A stretch of 27,865 nucleotides of DNA from an uncultured Verrucomicrobiota bacterium (GTDB lineage Bacteria > Verrucomicrobiota > Verrucomicrobiia > Chthoniobacterales > SZAS-18), in the NCBI GenBank assembly GCA_937871685.1, contig CALMOL010000023.1, forward strand, positions 2,170 through 30,034. Direction: 5' to 3'. Positions 8,901-17,894 of the stretch are shown here, piece by piece; position 1 is the stretch's first letter, and each line of letters opens with the position of its first letter. The notes beneath the pieces were generated by a model. The model did no database searches, was not told where the DNA came from, and worked only from the letters and a program-made list of their open reading frames with translations. The position numbers and the translations under genes are program-made.

Positions 8901-9877
8901 TGAGAAAGCGCGACCCGGACAACGCCACCTGGCAGCGCGACTTGCCCATGTGCCACATGCGCTACGGAGAATTTCTTCAGATCCAGGGCAACCTTGACGG
9001 GGCGCACCAACAGCACCAAGCCGCGCTGGAAATCTATCGGCGCCTGGCCAAGCAAGACCCGGAGAACGCCATCTGGCAGCGCGAGACGTCCTATGTCCAC
9101 CTGATGCTGGGCGACGTGCAAAAGGCCCAGGGCGCGCCCGACGAGGCGCTAGCCAGCTACCGCTCCGCGCTCGCGCTCAGCCGCACCCTCGCCGCGCGCG
9201 ACCCGCGCAACGCGCTTTGGCAAGGCGACCTTTCCCGCCAGCTCTACCGCATCGGCGATCTGCTGGCCAGTCGCGGCAACCCAGACGAGGCTCTGACGCA
9301 CCTGCGGGAGGCGCGCGCCGTCTTGGACAAGCTCATCGAGCGTGACGCCGCCATGCTGATCTGGCAGATCGAGCTGTGCCTTGCGGTGACCCGGATTGGC
9401 GATGTCTTGTGGGAGCAAAACGACCTGGACGGGGCGCTCGCGACCTACCAGGGAGCCCGGCCGACGGCCGAGCTTCTGGCGCGGCAGGACCCGCGCAGCA
9501 CGCAGTTGCAAAACAATCTCGCCGTCGTCTGGGAAAGGCTGGGGAAAGTCCAGCAGCGCCGCCAAGCGTGGCCCGAGGCGCTGGCGGCGTTTGGGCAAGA
9601 GTTGGCGGTCGTCCGGCCGCAGATGCAGGCGACCGAAGCGCAGATGCCGTGGGCGCGCCTGTTCGCCATCGCCGCCGGGTGCCGGTGGGAAATCTTGCGC
9701 GATGCGCCGCCGCGGACACTCGGCGAAGCCGATCGCGCGGCAATGCTGGAGGACTTGCGCCGCGCGGTCGAGGCCTTGCGGCAACTGGACGATCGCACCG
9801 GGCTGGATCCCGCCGCCAGCCAGACCTACGGCTGGACCTGCGAGTTGCTCCGACTGGCAGACGCGGCGGAAAAATGA
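5975..9877 (+). CDS. DUF4062-like / nSTAND NTPase / transmembrane / TPR-repeat protein
   Basis: With ATG 5975 as start (MQTLKVFVSSPGDV) the protein has 1300 residues; in-frame ATGs at 5936 and 5945 lie upstream, but the conserved domain begins exactly at 5975. Residues 2-130 are a DUF4062/TIR-like module (VFVSSPGDVREERE). Residues about 215-600 are an nSTAND ATPase introduced by PFKGLAAFEAADAPLFFGRE, with Walker A GGSGSGKSS (264-272) and Walker B-like LLVEIDQLEEAFT (about 364-376). One hydrophobic helix (about 688-710, LVGALVLAAAASVAAVLAV) is followed by a coiled coil rich in AEQ/RDRA. Residues about 815-1210 hold eight TPR-like repeats of about 48 residues with the signature DPxNAxWQRDL. Proteins of this build act as NTP-driven switches in bacterial conflict or signalling systems: the repeats sense, the NTPase oligomerises, and the N-terminal domain is the effector or adaptor. 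The gene is convergent with pyrG, 31 bp apart. No partner gene overlaps it. Confidence 0.85.
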   Translation: MQTLKVFVSSPGDVREEREIVGRVVERIEARYWNFVRLDSVLWESELVRATGHFNEEIVRPSECDVVLSVLWRRLGSLMPPQFLKADGTRFQSGTEWEIEDAVAGYEARRRAKAEGKSEETPFPDVLIFRRMAPAPGHPAEASGSDDSAEQAQKLDAFWRRFMLHPDGTIRRAFHAYATLEEFQHAAEAQLEKAVVARLPRLTATQEVLKPIPLQGSPFKGLAAFEAADAPLFFGREKSAGEVLRQLRAQADKGNGGAFLLIYGGSGSGKSSLMRAGIGPRITQPGWLPGVETWWRATLLPGQGEGALTERLAHALLAALPQGTAAEGLAQDFSLRPATAAARIHAALAAEAAAAGRLPTATRLLVEIDQLEEAFTAEGFDDAGRDAFFAALAALAEGGAWVIATMRSEFFPRIARHPDLLRLVRAAGGGYILTPPRPEDLARMVRCPAMAAGLGFQRHPETAQDLSEEILEKAGRNPEALPLLQFCLQRLWEQRDERALVWAAYTAMGGLEGAIARAAGEVFAALQPHEQEAGRHVFAELVQVGGEDDGAGSATRRRAPLEAAQAIAPGAARFIAAFVDAKLLATDGTATGARVMLAHEALLTHWPELARWVEANRRLLAARGRLETAAAEWTQAGEDRGLLLRDRRLRDAEDVQESALFALRADERALLGASRQLQRRGVRIRQGVLVGALVLAAAASVAAVLAVQNATRATSAEQTAVAQRDRADGEAKAASEQRDRAVAAREGAEELVEFMTFKLRDQLEPIGRLSLMTGINEKVEAYHRRFAREDDPPELLRRRSALYQNQAISLLSKGDAPGALARSREALAIQRRLVQLEPNNTLWLRDLSTCCDQAAMALSMGGDSEGALQVNRESLALRERLLQTDPSRPSAQRDVAISWFNVGAMLHARNELDQALEAYQKAVALFRRAGELDPADDGRHKLAVALNRVADMQAARGNLTAAVETIREALDLLELLRKRDPDNATWQRDLPMCHMRYGEFLQIQGNLDGAHQQHQAALEIYRRLAKQDPENAIWQRETSYVHLMLGDVQKAQGAPDEALASYRSALALSRTLAARDPRNALWQGDLSRQLYRIGDLLASRGNPDEALTHLREARAVLDKLIERDAAMLIWQIELCLAVTRIGDVLWEQNDLDGALATYQGARPTAELLARQDPRSTQLQNNLAVVWERLGKVQQRRQAWPEALAAFGQELAVVRPQMQATEAQMPWARLFAIAAGCRWEILRDAPPRTLGEADRAAMLEDLRRAVEALRQLDDRTGLDPAASQTYGWTCELLRLADAAEK

Positions 9878-9908
9878 GCTGCGCCGGTGGGCGGCGACGC
9901 CGCGGTCC

Positions 9909-11528
<1,620 letters not shown>

Positions 11529-11545
11529 ATCAGATGATCGGAAGG

Positions 11546-11747
11546 ATTAGCCACAGAGGCGCAGAGGGCACAGAGACGGAAAGATTAGCCACGGAGGCAC
11601 GGAGAGGTGGGGATTAGCAAAAGCCGGGACGATGCACCGGAACGGGCGGGGCGTCGCGTGGAGCATGCGCCCCATTGGTGCGGCAGGGCGGCGGGCTGGC
11701 GCGGCCAGCCGTCGTCCTTCTCCGTGGGCTCCGCGCCTCCGTGGCTA
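11546..11747. repeat. Intergenic 'TTAGCCACRGAGGC' repeats with an inverted copy
   Basis: Two direct copies lie at 11546-11567 and 11583-11604 (GATTAGCCACAGAGGC and GATTAGCCACGGAGGC), with a stub GATTAGC at 11612. An inverted copy (CTCCGCGCCTCCGTGGCTA, 11729-11747) can pair with the direct ones. The inverted copy includes the stop codon of kdsB. Repeats of this wording are scattered between genes in Verrucomicrobiota and related phyla as I recall; their function is unknown. Confidence 0.65.
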
Positions 11748-12494
11748 CTTTTTCAGTAAGGCGGCGAGGGCAGCCTCGGCGCGGGGGATGTCGTCGGGGG
11801 AATCGACGCCGGGCGAGGCGAAATCGGTGACGAGCACGCGGATGCGGGCGCCGTTTTCGAGGGCGCGGAGTTGTTCGAGGCGCTCGGTTTGTTCCAAAGG
11901 CGAGGGCGGCCACGCAACGAAGCGGAGGAGGAAGTCGCGCGCGTAGCCGTAGATGCCTTGGTGGCGGAAGACGCGCGGCGGCTGGATGGGGGCTCCATTG
12001 GCAAAGGCGCCGTGTGGGATCGGGGCGCGGGAGAAGTAGAGGGCGTCGCCGTTCGCGGTGAGGATGGCTTTCACGCAGTTGGGATTGGCGTACTCCTCAG
12101 CGTCGCGCAGGGGCGTGGCGGCGGTGACCATGCCGGGCGCGGAATCGGCGAGGAGGGCGTCGGCAAGGAGATCGATGAGCGCAGGCGGGACGGCGGGCTC
12201 GTCGCCTTGGACGTTAAGGAAGTGGGTGACATCGGAGCGCTGGCGCGCGACCTCGGCGAGGCGATCGGTGCCGCTCGGGTGATCGGGCGAGGTGAGGGCG
12301 ACGTCGGCGCCGAAAGATTTCGCGGCGTTGGCGATGCGTCCGTCATCGGTGGCGATCACCACGGCGTCTACACGGCGCGATTCGCGGCAACGCTCCCAAA
12401 CATGCTGCACGAGCGGCTTGCCGGCGATGGGACGCAGCGGCTTGCCGGGAAAGCGCGTGGAGGCCCAGCGGGCGGGGATGACGGCGAGGAGCAC
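11745..12494 (-). CDS. kdsB: 3-deoxy-manno-octulosonate cytidylyltransferase (CMP-Kdo synthetase)
   Basis: This 249-residue protein has the standard length. It transfers CMP from CTP to Kdo, giving the activated sugar needed to join the LPS core to lipid A. It opens with the nucleotidyltransferase signature VIPARWASTRFPGKPL, followed by GKPLVQHVWER, VIATDDGRI, and the conserved NVQGDEP loop that positions CTP and Mg2+. A later HQGIYGYARDFLLRF block is also typical of KdsB. It is 45 bp downstream of gmhB on the same strand and upstream of pyrG, which makes its CTP. The stop codon lies within an intergenic-type repeat. Confidence 0.95.
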   Translation of the reverse strand: MLLAVIPARWASTRFPGKPLRPIAGKPLVQHVWERCRESRRVDAVVIATDDGRIANAAKSFGADVALTSPDHPSGTDRLAEVARQRSDVTHFLNVQGDEPAVPPALIDLLADALLADSAPGMVTAATPLRDAEEYANPNCVKAILTANGDALYFSRAPIPHGAFANGAPIQPPRVFRHQGIYGYARDFLLRFVAWPPSPLEQTERLEQLRALENGARIRVLVTDFASPGVDSPDDIPRAEAALAALLKK

Positions 12495-12539
12495 GGGGGA
12501 AGAACCGAGAGGATGGAGAATGGAAGATGGCAGGAAGAT

Positions 12540-13112
12540 TTAGACTGGGTCCGACACTTCGGGAGCAGCCGCGCGAGCGATGATCCACTTGGCCGCGGCG
12601 GCGAGGTCGGCGGCGACGAAGTCAGCGCCAACGGTGGACTCTTCGGCTGCTCCGAGGCCGGTGCGAACGAGGATGCCCGCGGCGCAGCCGGCCGCACGGC
12701 CGGCTTCGATGTCGCCGCGGCGGTCGCCGACCATGTAGGAGCGCGAGAGGTCGAGAGCGTGGTCGCGGGCGGCCTCGCAGAGCATCCCAGGCGAGGGCTT
12801 GCGGCGGTCGGTGGCGCGGTCGGGATGATCGGGGCAGAAGTAGGTGGCGGCGATCGTGTTGGCGTCGAGAAGGGCGAGCATCGCGGCGTTCACGACGTGG
12901 AATTCCTTCTCGCTGTAATAGCCGCGGCCGATGCCGCTCTGGTTCGTCACGATCACGAGGACGAAGCCGGTGGCACGCAAGCGGGCCAGGCTCTCGCGGG
13001 CGCCGGGCAGGAGGCGCACGCCGGCGGGATCGGCGAGGTAGCCGGCGTCCTTGATGAGGGTGCCGTCGCGGTCGAGGAAGACGGCGGGGCGTAACGGCGT
13101 GGCCTCGGGCAT
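12540..13112 (-). CDS. gmhB: D-glycero-D-manno-heptose 1,7-bisphosphate 7-phosphatase (HAD family)
   Basis: This 190-residue protein has the usual length for GmhB. It removes the C7 phosphate of heptose bisphosphate in the ADP-heptose pathway of the LPS core. HAD motif I is DRDGT (14-18), with both aspartates present. Motif II is VTNQSGIGRGYYSE, motif III is in RRKPSPGM, and motif IV is MVGDRRGDIEAG. The zinc loop of typical GmhB has a Cys-x-His pair and a later Cys-x-Cys. Here CPDH is present but the second pair reads TDRRKP, so zinc binding is probably lost or altered. The neighbouring kdsB supports an LPS role. Histidinol-phosphate phosphatase is the main alternative within this subfamily. 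Confidence 0.88.
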   Translation of the reverse strand: MPEATPLRPAVFLDRDGTLIKDAGYLADPAGVRLLPGARESLARLRATGFVLVIVTNQSGIGRGYYSEKEFHVVNAAMLALLDANTIAATYFCPDHPDRATDRRKPSPGMLCEAARDHALDLSRSYMVGDRRGDIEAGRAAGCAAGILVRTGLGAAEESTVGADFVAADLAAAAKWIIARAAAPEVSDPV

Positions 13113-13196
13113 GAGGCGGAATGAAGAGAGCGCGCCGCCGCGGGCAACGCTTCTCCGGCTCGAAACGAGGATTCGACTTCCTTCGCCTTCCGATGG

Positions 13197-14717
13197 TCAG
13201 CCGTTCACGGCCGCTGGCACCTGTCGGCCGGCGGACGAGGCGGAGGACTCGCCGCCCTCGTGGTATTCGGCGTCGGTGTTCACGTCCCACACATTCCACT
13301 TCTCGCCCTTGAGGTTCCGCGCGGCGAGGAAGGCGGTCATCATCGAGTGGTCCTGGTTGTTGTATTTGTGCATCCCGTTGCGGCCGGCGACCTGCACGTT
13401 TTCCAGCTTCTCCACGGCGGCGCGAATGGTGGCCACGTCGGCGTCGTAGCCGGGGTAATAGACGGGATACGCCTTTTCCATGCGGACCACGGCGCCGTCG
13501 AAGACATCGGCGGCGCGCACGAGGCCCAGCTTCTCCAGCTCGCGCTTGCCTAGCTCGATGAGGTCGGCGTCGGACATGGTCCAGAGGCCGTCGCCTTCGA
13601 AGCAGAAGTATTCGAGGCCGAGACAGGTGGTGCCCGGCTCAGGAACCATCTCGCGGCTCCAGTTGTTGAAGTTCTGGATGCGGCCGAGCTTCACGCCGGG
13701 GTCGTGGATGTAGATCCAGTTGTCGGCGAAGAGATTGTCACCGCGCACCATGAGCGCCACGGTGAGGAAGTCGCGGTATTGCAGGCGACGAGCGGCGGCA
13801 ACAGCCGCGGCAGCGAGCGGCGGGTCATAGGCGAGGACGTGCTCGCGCAGGGGCATCGAGACGATGAAGGAGTCGGCTTCCCAGCGCTGCTCGCGGCCCT
13901 CGCGATTCGTCGTGACAACGGCGTGCACGCGGTTCTCGTCGCGCTCGAAGCGCTTCACTTCCTCGCCCATGTGCAGCGAGGCGCCTTGCCTTTGGATGTC
14001 GGCGGCGGTGCGCTCCCACATCATGCCGGGGCCGAGGCGGGGATACTCGAACTCGTCGATGAGCGTCTTCACGAGCGCTTGGCCGGGCTTCTTTTTTTGC
14101 GGCACGATGGCGTTCCAAATCGCGGTGGTGAGCGAAAGGCCCTTGATGCGCTGCGCGGCCCAGTCGGCGGAGATTTGCTCGCAGGGCATGCCCCAGACTT
14201 TCTCGGTGTAGGTCTTGAAGAAGATGGAGAAGAGGCGGTCGCCGAAACGGTTCGTGACCCAGTCGCGGAAAGATTTCTCCGGCTTGATCGGGAAGAGCTT
14301 GCGCCAGAAATAGGAGAGGACGCAGGCAACGCAGGTGAAGAAGCCGAGGCCGAGGAGCGCGTTCTTGGCTTTGAGCGGATAGTCGAAGAACTTGCCGCGG
14401 TAGAAGATGCGCGAGAGGCGCGGCACGGAGATAAACTCGCCCGGCAAGCGCTCGCGCCACCAGCGGGTGACTTCCTCGTTCTTGGAGAAGAAGCGGTGCC
14501 CGCCGATGTCGAAGCGCCAACCCTTGTAGCGCACGGTGCGCGCGATGCCGCCGACGTATTCCGGGTCGCGCTCCAGCACCGTGACGCCGAGGCCGGCTTC
14601 AGTCAGCTCGGCCGCCGCGCACAAGCCGGCCGGCCCGGCGCCGACGATGAGGACGTGGGTCGGGTTGTGAAGTGGTTTTGGTTGCGGAGCAGGAGCCGCG
14701 TTGGATAGAGAAGCCAT
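13197..14717 (-). CDS. NAD(P)/FAD-dependent oxidoreductase of the UDP-galactopyranose mutase / amine oxidase type
   Basis: This 506-residue protein has an N-terminal Rossmann FAD-binding motif VLIVGAGPAGLCAAAELTEAG (GAGPAG at 26-31), then LERDPEYVGGIARTV and DIGGHRFFSKN, a block typical of the UDP-galactopyranose-mutase-related flavoproteins found in sugar and glycan clusters. Further conserved segments are YTEKVWGMPCEQISADWAAQRIKGLSL and, near the C-terminus, PVYYPGYDADVATI and GRNGMHKYNNQDHSMMTA. A hydrophobic stretch (LLGLGFFTCVACVLSYFW) may contact the membrane. Substrate cannot be told from sequence. It begins 7 bp after the stop of the upstream TMTC-like glycosyltransferase, so the two are surely cotranscribed, which points to a glycan or polyprenyl substrate. 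Confidence 0.85.
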   Translation of the reverse strand: MASLSNAAPAPQPKPLHNPTHVLIVGAGPAGLCAAAELTEAGLGVTVLERDPEYVGGIARTVRYKGWRFDIGGHRFFSKNEEVTRWWRERLPGEFISVPRLSRIFYRGKFFDYPLKAKNALLGLGFFTCVACVLSYFWRKLFPIKPEKSFRDWVTNRFGDRLFSIFFKTYTEKVWGMPCEQISADWAAQRIKGLSLTTAIWNAIVPQKKKPGQALVKTLIDEFEYPRLGPGMMWERTAADIQRQGASLHMGEEVKRFERDENRVHAVVTTNREGREQRWEADSFIVSMPLREHVLAYDPPLAAAAVAAARRLQYRDFLTVALMVRGDNLFADNWIYIHDPGVKLGRIQNFNNWSREMVPEPGTTCLGLEYFCFEGDGLWTMSDADLIELGKRELEKLGLVRAADVFDGAVVRMEKAYPVYYPGYDADVATIRAAVEKLENVQVAGRNGMHKYNNQDHSMMTAFLAARNLKGEKWNVWDVNTDAEYHEGGESSASSAGRQVPAAVNG

Positions 14718-14724
14718 CGAAAAG

Positions 14725-16839
14725 TTATTCTGGCGAGAACGAGGGCTTTGTCGTCAACACAGGTGGAAGGACATCACGGGCAAGTTGCCAGTCGGCAGCG
14801 CCATCAGGATCAGCCTGGGTGCACGTTGCTGCGGCCGCCGCTTCACGCGCGGCTTCTTCCTTATTGCCAAGTAGCGCAAGACAAGTCGCGCGCCGCCAGC
14901 GAGGCTCCGCCCAGGTAGGCTGACGCTCTGCGACACCCTGGAAAATCTCGGCAGATTCCGCTGCCTGAGAGCGCAGGAAAGCTCCGTAACCCTCGAGCAA
15001 GGCACGCATGTCCGCAGAAACTGGCTGCGACGCCAACGCATCGCGCAAGACGGGAGTCCAGTCGGCCGCCGGCAGGAATTCCGCGGGTTGGCCGGGCCGG
15101 TTGCGCCGGAGGCCGAGGCAGGCAGAGAATGCCTGTGCAAACTGCTCGCGCGCCGCCTCAGGATACCCCGAGGCCAACAGGTCTAAACCAGTTCGCAGGA
15201 ACTTTCGGCCCCGAATCGCCTCTAGACGCGCCGTGGCAAAACGCGCATCAGCTATGCGTCCCAGCCGCGCTAGGGAATGGATGAACCATGTGTGGTAGCG
15301 GATGTTGAGCGGACGGTTCCGCAGGGCAGTGTCCAACAAACGCGCGCCGTGCGCCGCGTCCCCGTAGGCGGCGTGATAGACGCCGAGATGCCCGATCTGC
15401 TCGACGTTTTCGGGATCAACCTTATGGCCGGCCGTCAGGTAGGTTCCGGCAACACGGTAAAGGCCATCAGCATTCAAGGCGGTCCCATAGTTGGTAAAGG
15501 CGGTTATGCAGTCGCGCTCCGTCTCGAACACGCGACCCCACAGCGTGTAATCGTTTCGCCAAGTCTCCAGTTGCCCGCGGCTCTTCCATGCCAGCGCAAG
15601 CGCCAGAACCGCCAACGCGCCACCCGCCCAGCATGCCTGCTTCCACCTGCGCCGTGCGGTTAGCGCCTTGATGGTATCGGCCGCGAGCCAAACAAGCGCC
15701 GCGAGAAATCCAACCAGTGCCATGTAGGCATAACGATCGGCCAGCGCCTGACGCCCGAACTGCACCAGACCGCTGACCGGCAATAGCAGTGCCACGAACC
15801 ACAGCCAGCCCGCGGCAGCAGCGCGGTGGCCGCGCCACGCCAGCCACCCGGTCAGCGCCGTCAGGCACACGAGCAGCACGACGCCTTGGGCCACGTCCAG
15901 CTGCGGGATTTCCTCAGGCGGACGCGCTGGGTAGAGGATGCAAAGCTGGTTTGGGAAAATCGCTCTCTCCACGTAACCTGAATATCCGGCCAGCATCTGC
16001 CGGATGCGATCGAACCAGGAGTAATCATATCGCCCGCCTCCCATCACAAGATCACGGTGGTTGGCGTGAGTGAGCCAGCCGATGGCCGCCGCAAGCAGGA
16101 GGAAGGGGATTTTTTCTGCCAGCAACTGCATCCAGCCGCGACCTAGGTTGGCCCACTCCGTCCGGCGGACCGGCCACCAGTCCAGCACCAGCATCACCGC
16201 TGGCAAGGCCGCCACCGACGGCTTGCAAAGGATCGCACCGATGAATGCGAGCAGCGCAAGCAGATAAGGGAGCCTCCGGGGACGCCGGGCGTAATGCGCC
16301 CAAGCCAGCAGGGTCAGCAAGGCGAAGGTTCCGGCCAGCACATCCTTACGCAGCGCAACCCACGCCACCGTTTCGACGTTGAGCGGATGCAGCAACCAGA
16401 GCAGCGCCACCGCAGCGCTTCGGGCTCCTGCCCCGGTGGCGTGGAGGAAGAGAAGAAATACCAGCCAGCCATTCAGCGCATGACCAAGCAGGCTTTGAAG
16501 ATGATGGCCGCCGCCGTCCGCGCCGAATAATTGGAAATCTAGCAGCCGCGACAACTGGGTGATCGGCATCCAATATTCTACCTGCCGGTCCGGCGTGATC
16601 AGGTTAGCCGTCCAAGCCCACTGGATGCTTTCCCAGGTCAGGCCGCCAGCCAGCGCGGGGTTGTCGCGCACGAAGTGGGGGTCGTCGTAGTTGACAAACC
16701 CATAGTCAAGCGCCGGATGATAGAGCAGCCATGTCAATCCCAAGGCAGCCAAGGCGGCCAGCAGTCCCCACCTCACGCGGGCAGGAGCAGCCTGCGGGGA
16801 AAGAAAGGAACGAGACGACAGATGTCGATGCAAACTCAC
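14725..16839 (-). CDS. TMTC-like membrane glycosyltransferase with C-terminal TPR-like region
   Basis: This is a polytopic membrane protein of about 704 residues from GTG 16839. The frame is open to TTG 16914, but that start lies upstream of a strong terminator (16854-16895) belonging to the preceding pilin gene, so an internal start is preferred; GTG 16776 is also possible. The first loop has NYDDPHFVRDNP with the Asp pair expected for GT-C enzymes. LLHPLNVETVAWVALRKDVLAG and CKPSVAALPAVMLVLDWW are hallmarks of TMTC/O-mannosyltransferase-like bacterial proteins. About ten further helices follow, then a soluble TPR-like half with poorly conserved repeats. The expected reaction is sugar transfer from a polyprenyl-phosphate donor on the periplasmic face; the acceptor is unknown. 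It lies between the pilin genes and the FAD oxidoreductase, the latter only 7 bp downstream. Confidence 0.82.
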   Translation of the reverse strand: MSLHRHLSSRSFLSPQAAPARVRWGLLAALAALGLTWLLYHPALDYGFVNYDDPHFVRDNPALAGGLTWESIQWAWTANLITPDRQVEYWMPITQLSRLLDFQLFGADGGGHHLQSLLGHALNGWLVFLLFLHATGAGARSAAVALLWLLHPLNVETVAWVALRKDVLAGTFALLTLLAWAHYARRPRRLPYLLALLAFIGAILCKPSVAALPAVMLVLDWWPVRRTEWANLGRGWMQLLAEKIPFLLLAAAIGWLTHANHRDLVMGGGRYDYSWFDRIRQMLAGYSGYVERAIFPNQLCILYPARPPEEIPQLDVAQGVVLLVCLTALTGWLAWRGHRAAAAGWLWFVALLLPVSGLVQFGRQALADRYAYMALVGFLAALVWLAADTIKALTARRRWKQACWAGGALAVLALALAWKSRGQLETWRNDYTLWGRVFETERDCITAFTNYGTALNADGLYRVAGTYLTAGHKVDPENVEQIGHLGVYHAAYGDAAHGARLLDTALRNRPLNIRYHTWFIHSLARLGRIADARFATARLEAIRGRKFLRTGLDLLASGYPEAAREQFAQAFSACLGLRRNRPGQPAEFLPAADWTPVLRDALASQPVSADMRALLEGYGAFLRSQAAESAEIFQGVAERQPTWAEPRWRRATCLALLGNKEEAAREAAAAATCTQADPDGAADWQLARDVLPPVLTTKPSFSPE

Positions 16840-16853
16840 GGGGGCAGGAAGCG

Positions 16854-16895
16854 AAAAAAAACTGCCCGCCGTCCGGATCACCGGAGGACGGGCAG
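16854..16895 (-). terminator. Rho-independent terminator of the downstream pilin gene
   Basis: The stem pairs 16862-16868 (CTGCCCG) with 16889-16895 (CGGGCAG). It continues through CC/GG and TCCGG/CCGGA with a single bulged base on each arm and an ATCA loop. On the minus strand it is followed by eight T. It lies 16 bp after the stop of the pilin-like gene ending at 16911. Confidence 0.9.
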
Positions 16896-16910
16896 CCAGG
16901 GAGCTTGATG

Positions 16911-17315
16911 TCAAGGCAAGTATGGCGACCAGAAGGCATCATCGCACACGTCAGAGAACATCGCCCTCGTGGTTGGATGAACGGTCGGCGTGGTGCCAAT
17001 CTGAATGCGAGAGAAGGCGTTGCCGAACATGTCCGTGCCGCTGGAATTGGCGAGGCGGGTGGACGGTTTCAGGTATTTCGTGACGACATCGAAGGCTACA
17101 GGCCCATCAGTTCGGGAAAACTCAAGGGCGTATTGGTCAAGCGCGGAGTCAATGAGACGGAGATCAGTTTTGACGCTGGTGGCCTGTGAACGTTTGCGGG
17201 CGCGCAGGAAACCGGGGGTCGCGATCGCGGCGAGCAGGGCAATGATCGCCACCACGATCATGATCTCCACCAAGGTGAAACCGCGCGCGGCGAGGCGGCG
17301 GCTCATGAAAAACAA
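16911..17315 (-). CDS. Type IV pilin-like / pseudopilin protein (copy 1)
   Basis: This protein has 134 residues, or 131 if the second Met (17306, MSRRLAARGFTL) is used. The prepilin peptidase site is G12-F13 in GFTLVEIMIVVAIIALLAAIATPGFLRARKRSQ, with Glu at +5 of the mature protein and the usual N-terminal hydrophobic helix. The soluble part is short and ends VCDDAFWSPYLP. It is closely related to the next gene upstream: both share FLRARKRSQ, DLRLID, DQYA, a TTP segment and an SDVCD.AFWSP ending, so this is a tandem duplication. Proteins of this type are common in Verrucomicrobiota in several copies. They may be major pilins, minor pilins or T2SS-like pseudopilins. It has its own terminator. 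Confidence 0.9.
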   Translation of the reverse strand: MFFMSRRLAARGFTLVEIMIVVAIIALLAAIATPGFLRARKRSQATSVKTDLRLIDSALDQYALEFSRTDGPVAFDVVTKYLKPSTRLANSSGTDMFGNAFSRIQIGTTPTVHPTTRAMFSDVCDDAFWSPYLP

Positions 17316-17351
17316 GAGCTAGGTCAAGGTAACTTGTTCACGGCTTTCAAC

Positions 17352-17383
17352 AAAAGACGCCCGGCTATGAGGGGCCGGGCGTC
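17352..17383 (-). terminator. Rho-independent terminator of the upstream pilin gene
   Basis: A perfect 10-bp stem pairs GACGCCCGGC (17356-17365) with GCCGGGCGTC (17374-17383). On the minus strand it is followed by TTTTG. It lies 38 bp past the stop of the pilin-like gene ending at 17422, between the two pilin genes. Confidence 0.8.
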
Positions 17384-17421
17384 CAAGATCTAAAGCTGCG
17401 CCAAGAGACGGCCTTGGTTTA

Positions 17422-17835
17422 TTAATTTTGATTGAACGGCGACCAGAACGCCGTGTCGCACACGTCGGACAGCTGCCCGTAGGTGGTCGCGTTGACCTTT
17501 GGCGTCGTGCTCAGGTCGCCGATGACGTAGGTGTTGCCAAACAGGTCGAGTCCAGAAGCTTGGCTCTGTAGCTTGGAGCCCGGCTTGAAGTAAGGGGTCA
17601 GGTCGGCCCAGTTGGGCACGAGGCTAGTGGTGCCCTTGTTCTGCTCGATGGCATACTGGTCTTTGGCCGCGTCGATCAGGCGCAGGTCGTTCTTCATCGT
17701 GGTGCCCTGGGAGCGCTTGCGCGCGCGCAGGAAGCCGGGCACGGCGATGGCGGCCAGAAGCGCGATGATGGCGACGACGATCATGATTTCCACCAGGGTA
17801 AAACCCTTGGAGGAGCGGAGGGTGCGGGATTTCAT
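17422..17835 (-). CDS. Type IV pilin-like / pseudopilin protein (copy 2)
   Basis: This 137-residue protein begins MKSRTLRSSKG, with prepilin cleavage expected after G11, giving FTLVEIMIVVAIIALLAAIAVPGFLRARKRSQ. Glu5 of the mature protein is present. The C-terminal half contains DQYAIEQNKGTT, DLFGNTYVIGD and SDVCDTAFWSPFNQN. It is the first of two tandem paralogues and is likely the strongly expressed one: a candidate sigma-54 promoter lies upstream at 17895-17909, as for many pilA genes, and a terminator separates it from the second copy. Assembly genes (pilB, pilC, pilQ or gsp) are not in the window. Confidence 0.92.
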   Translation of the reverse strand: MKSRTLRSSKGFTLVEIMIVVAIIALLAAIAVPGFLRARKRSQGTTMKNDLRLIDAAKDQYAIEQNKGTTSLVPNWADLTPYFKPGSKLQSQASGLDLFGNTYVIGDLSTTPKVNATTYGQLSDVCDTAFWSPFNQN

Positions 17836-17894
17836 GGAATGCAGGATTGCGAATGGATGATGATTGCAGCCCGAATTGGGCAGACGAAGGATAA

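Noticed and set aside
6569..9121. 850-codon minus-strand open frame
   Set aside because: It is the shadow of the nSTAND gene in high-GC DNA. The plus-strand protein has clear domains and the minus frame has none.
9878..9908. Shared terminator between the convergent nSTAND and pyrG genes
   Set aside because: No stem followed by a T-run was visible on either strand in the 31-bp gap.
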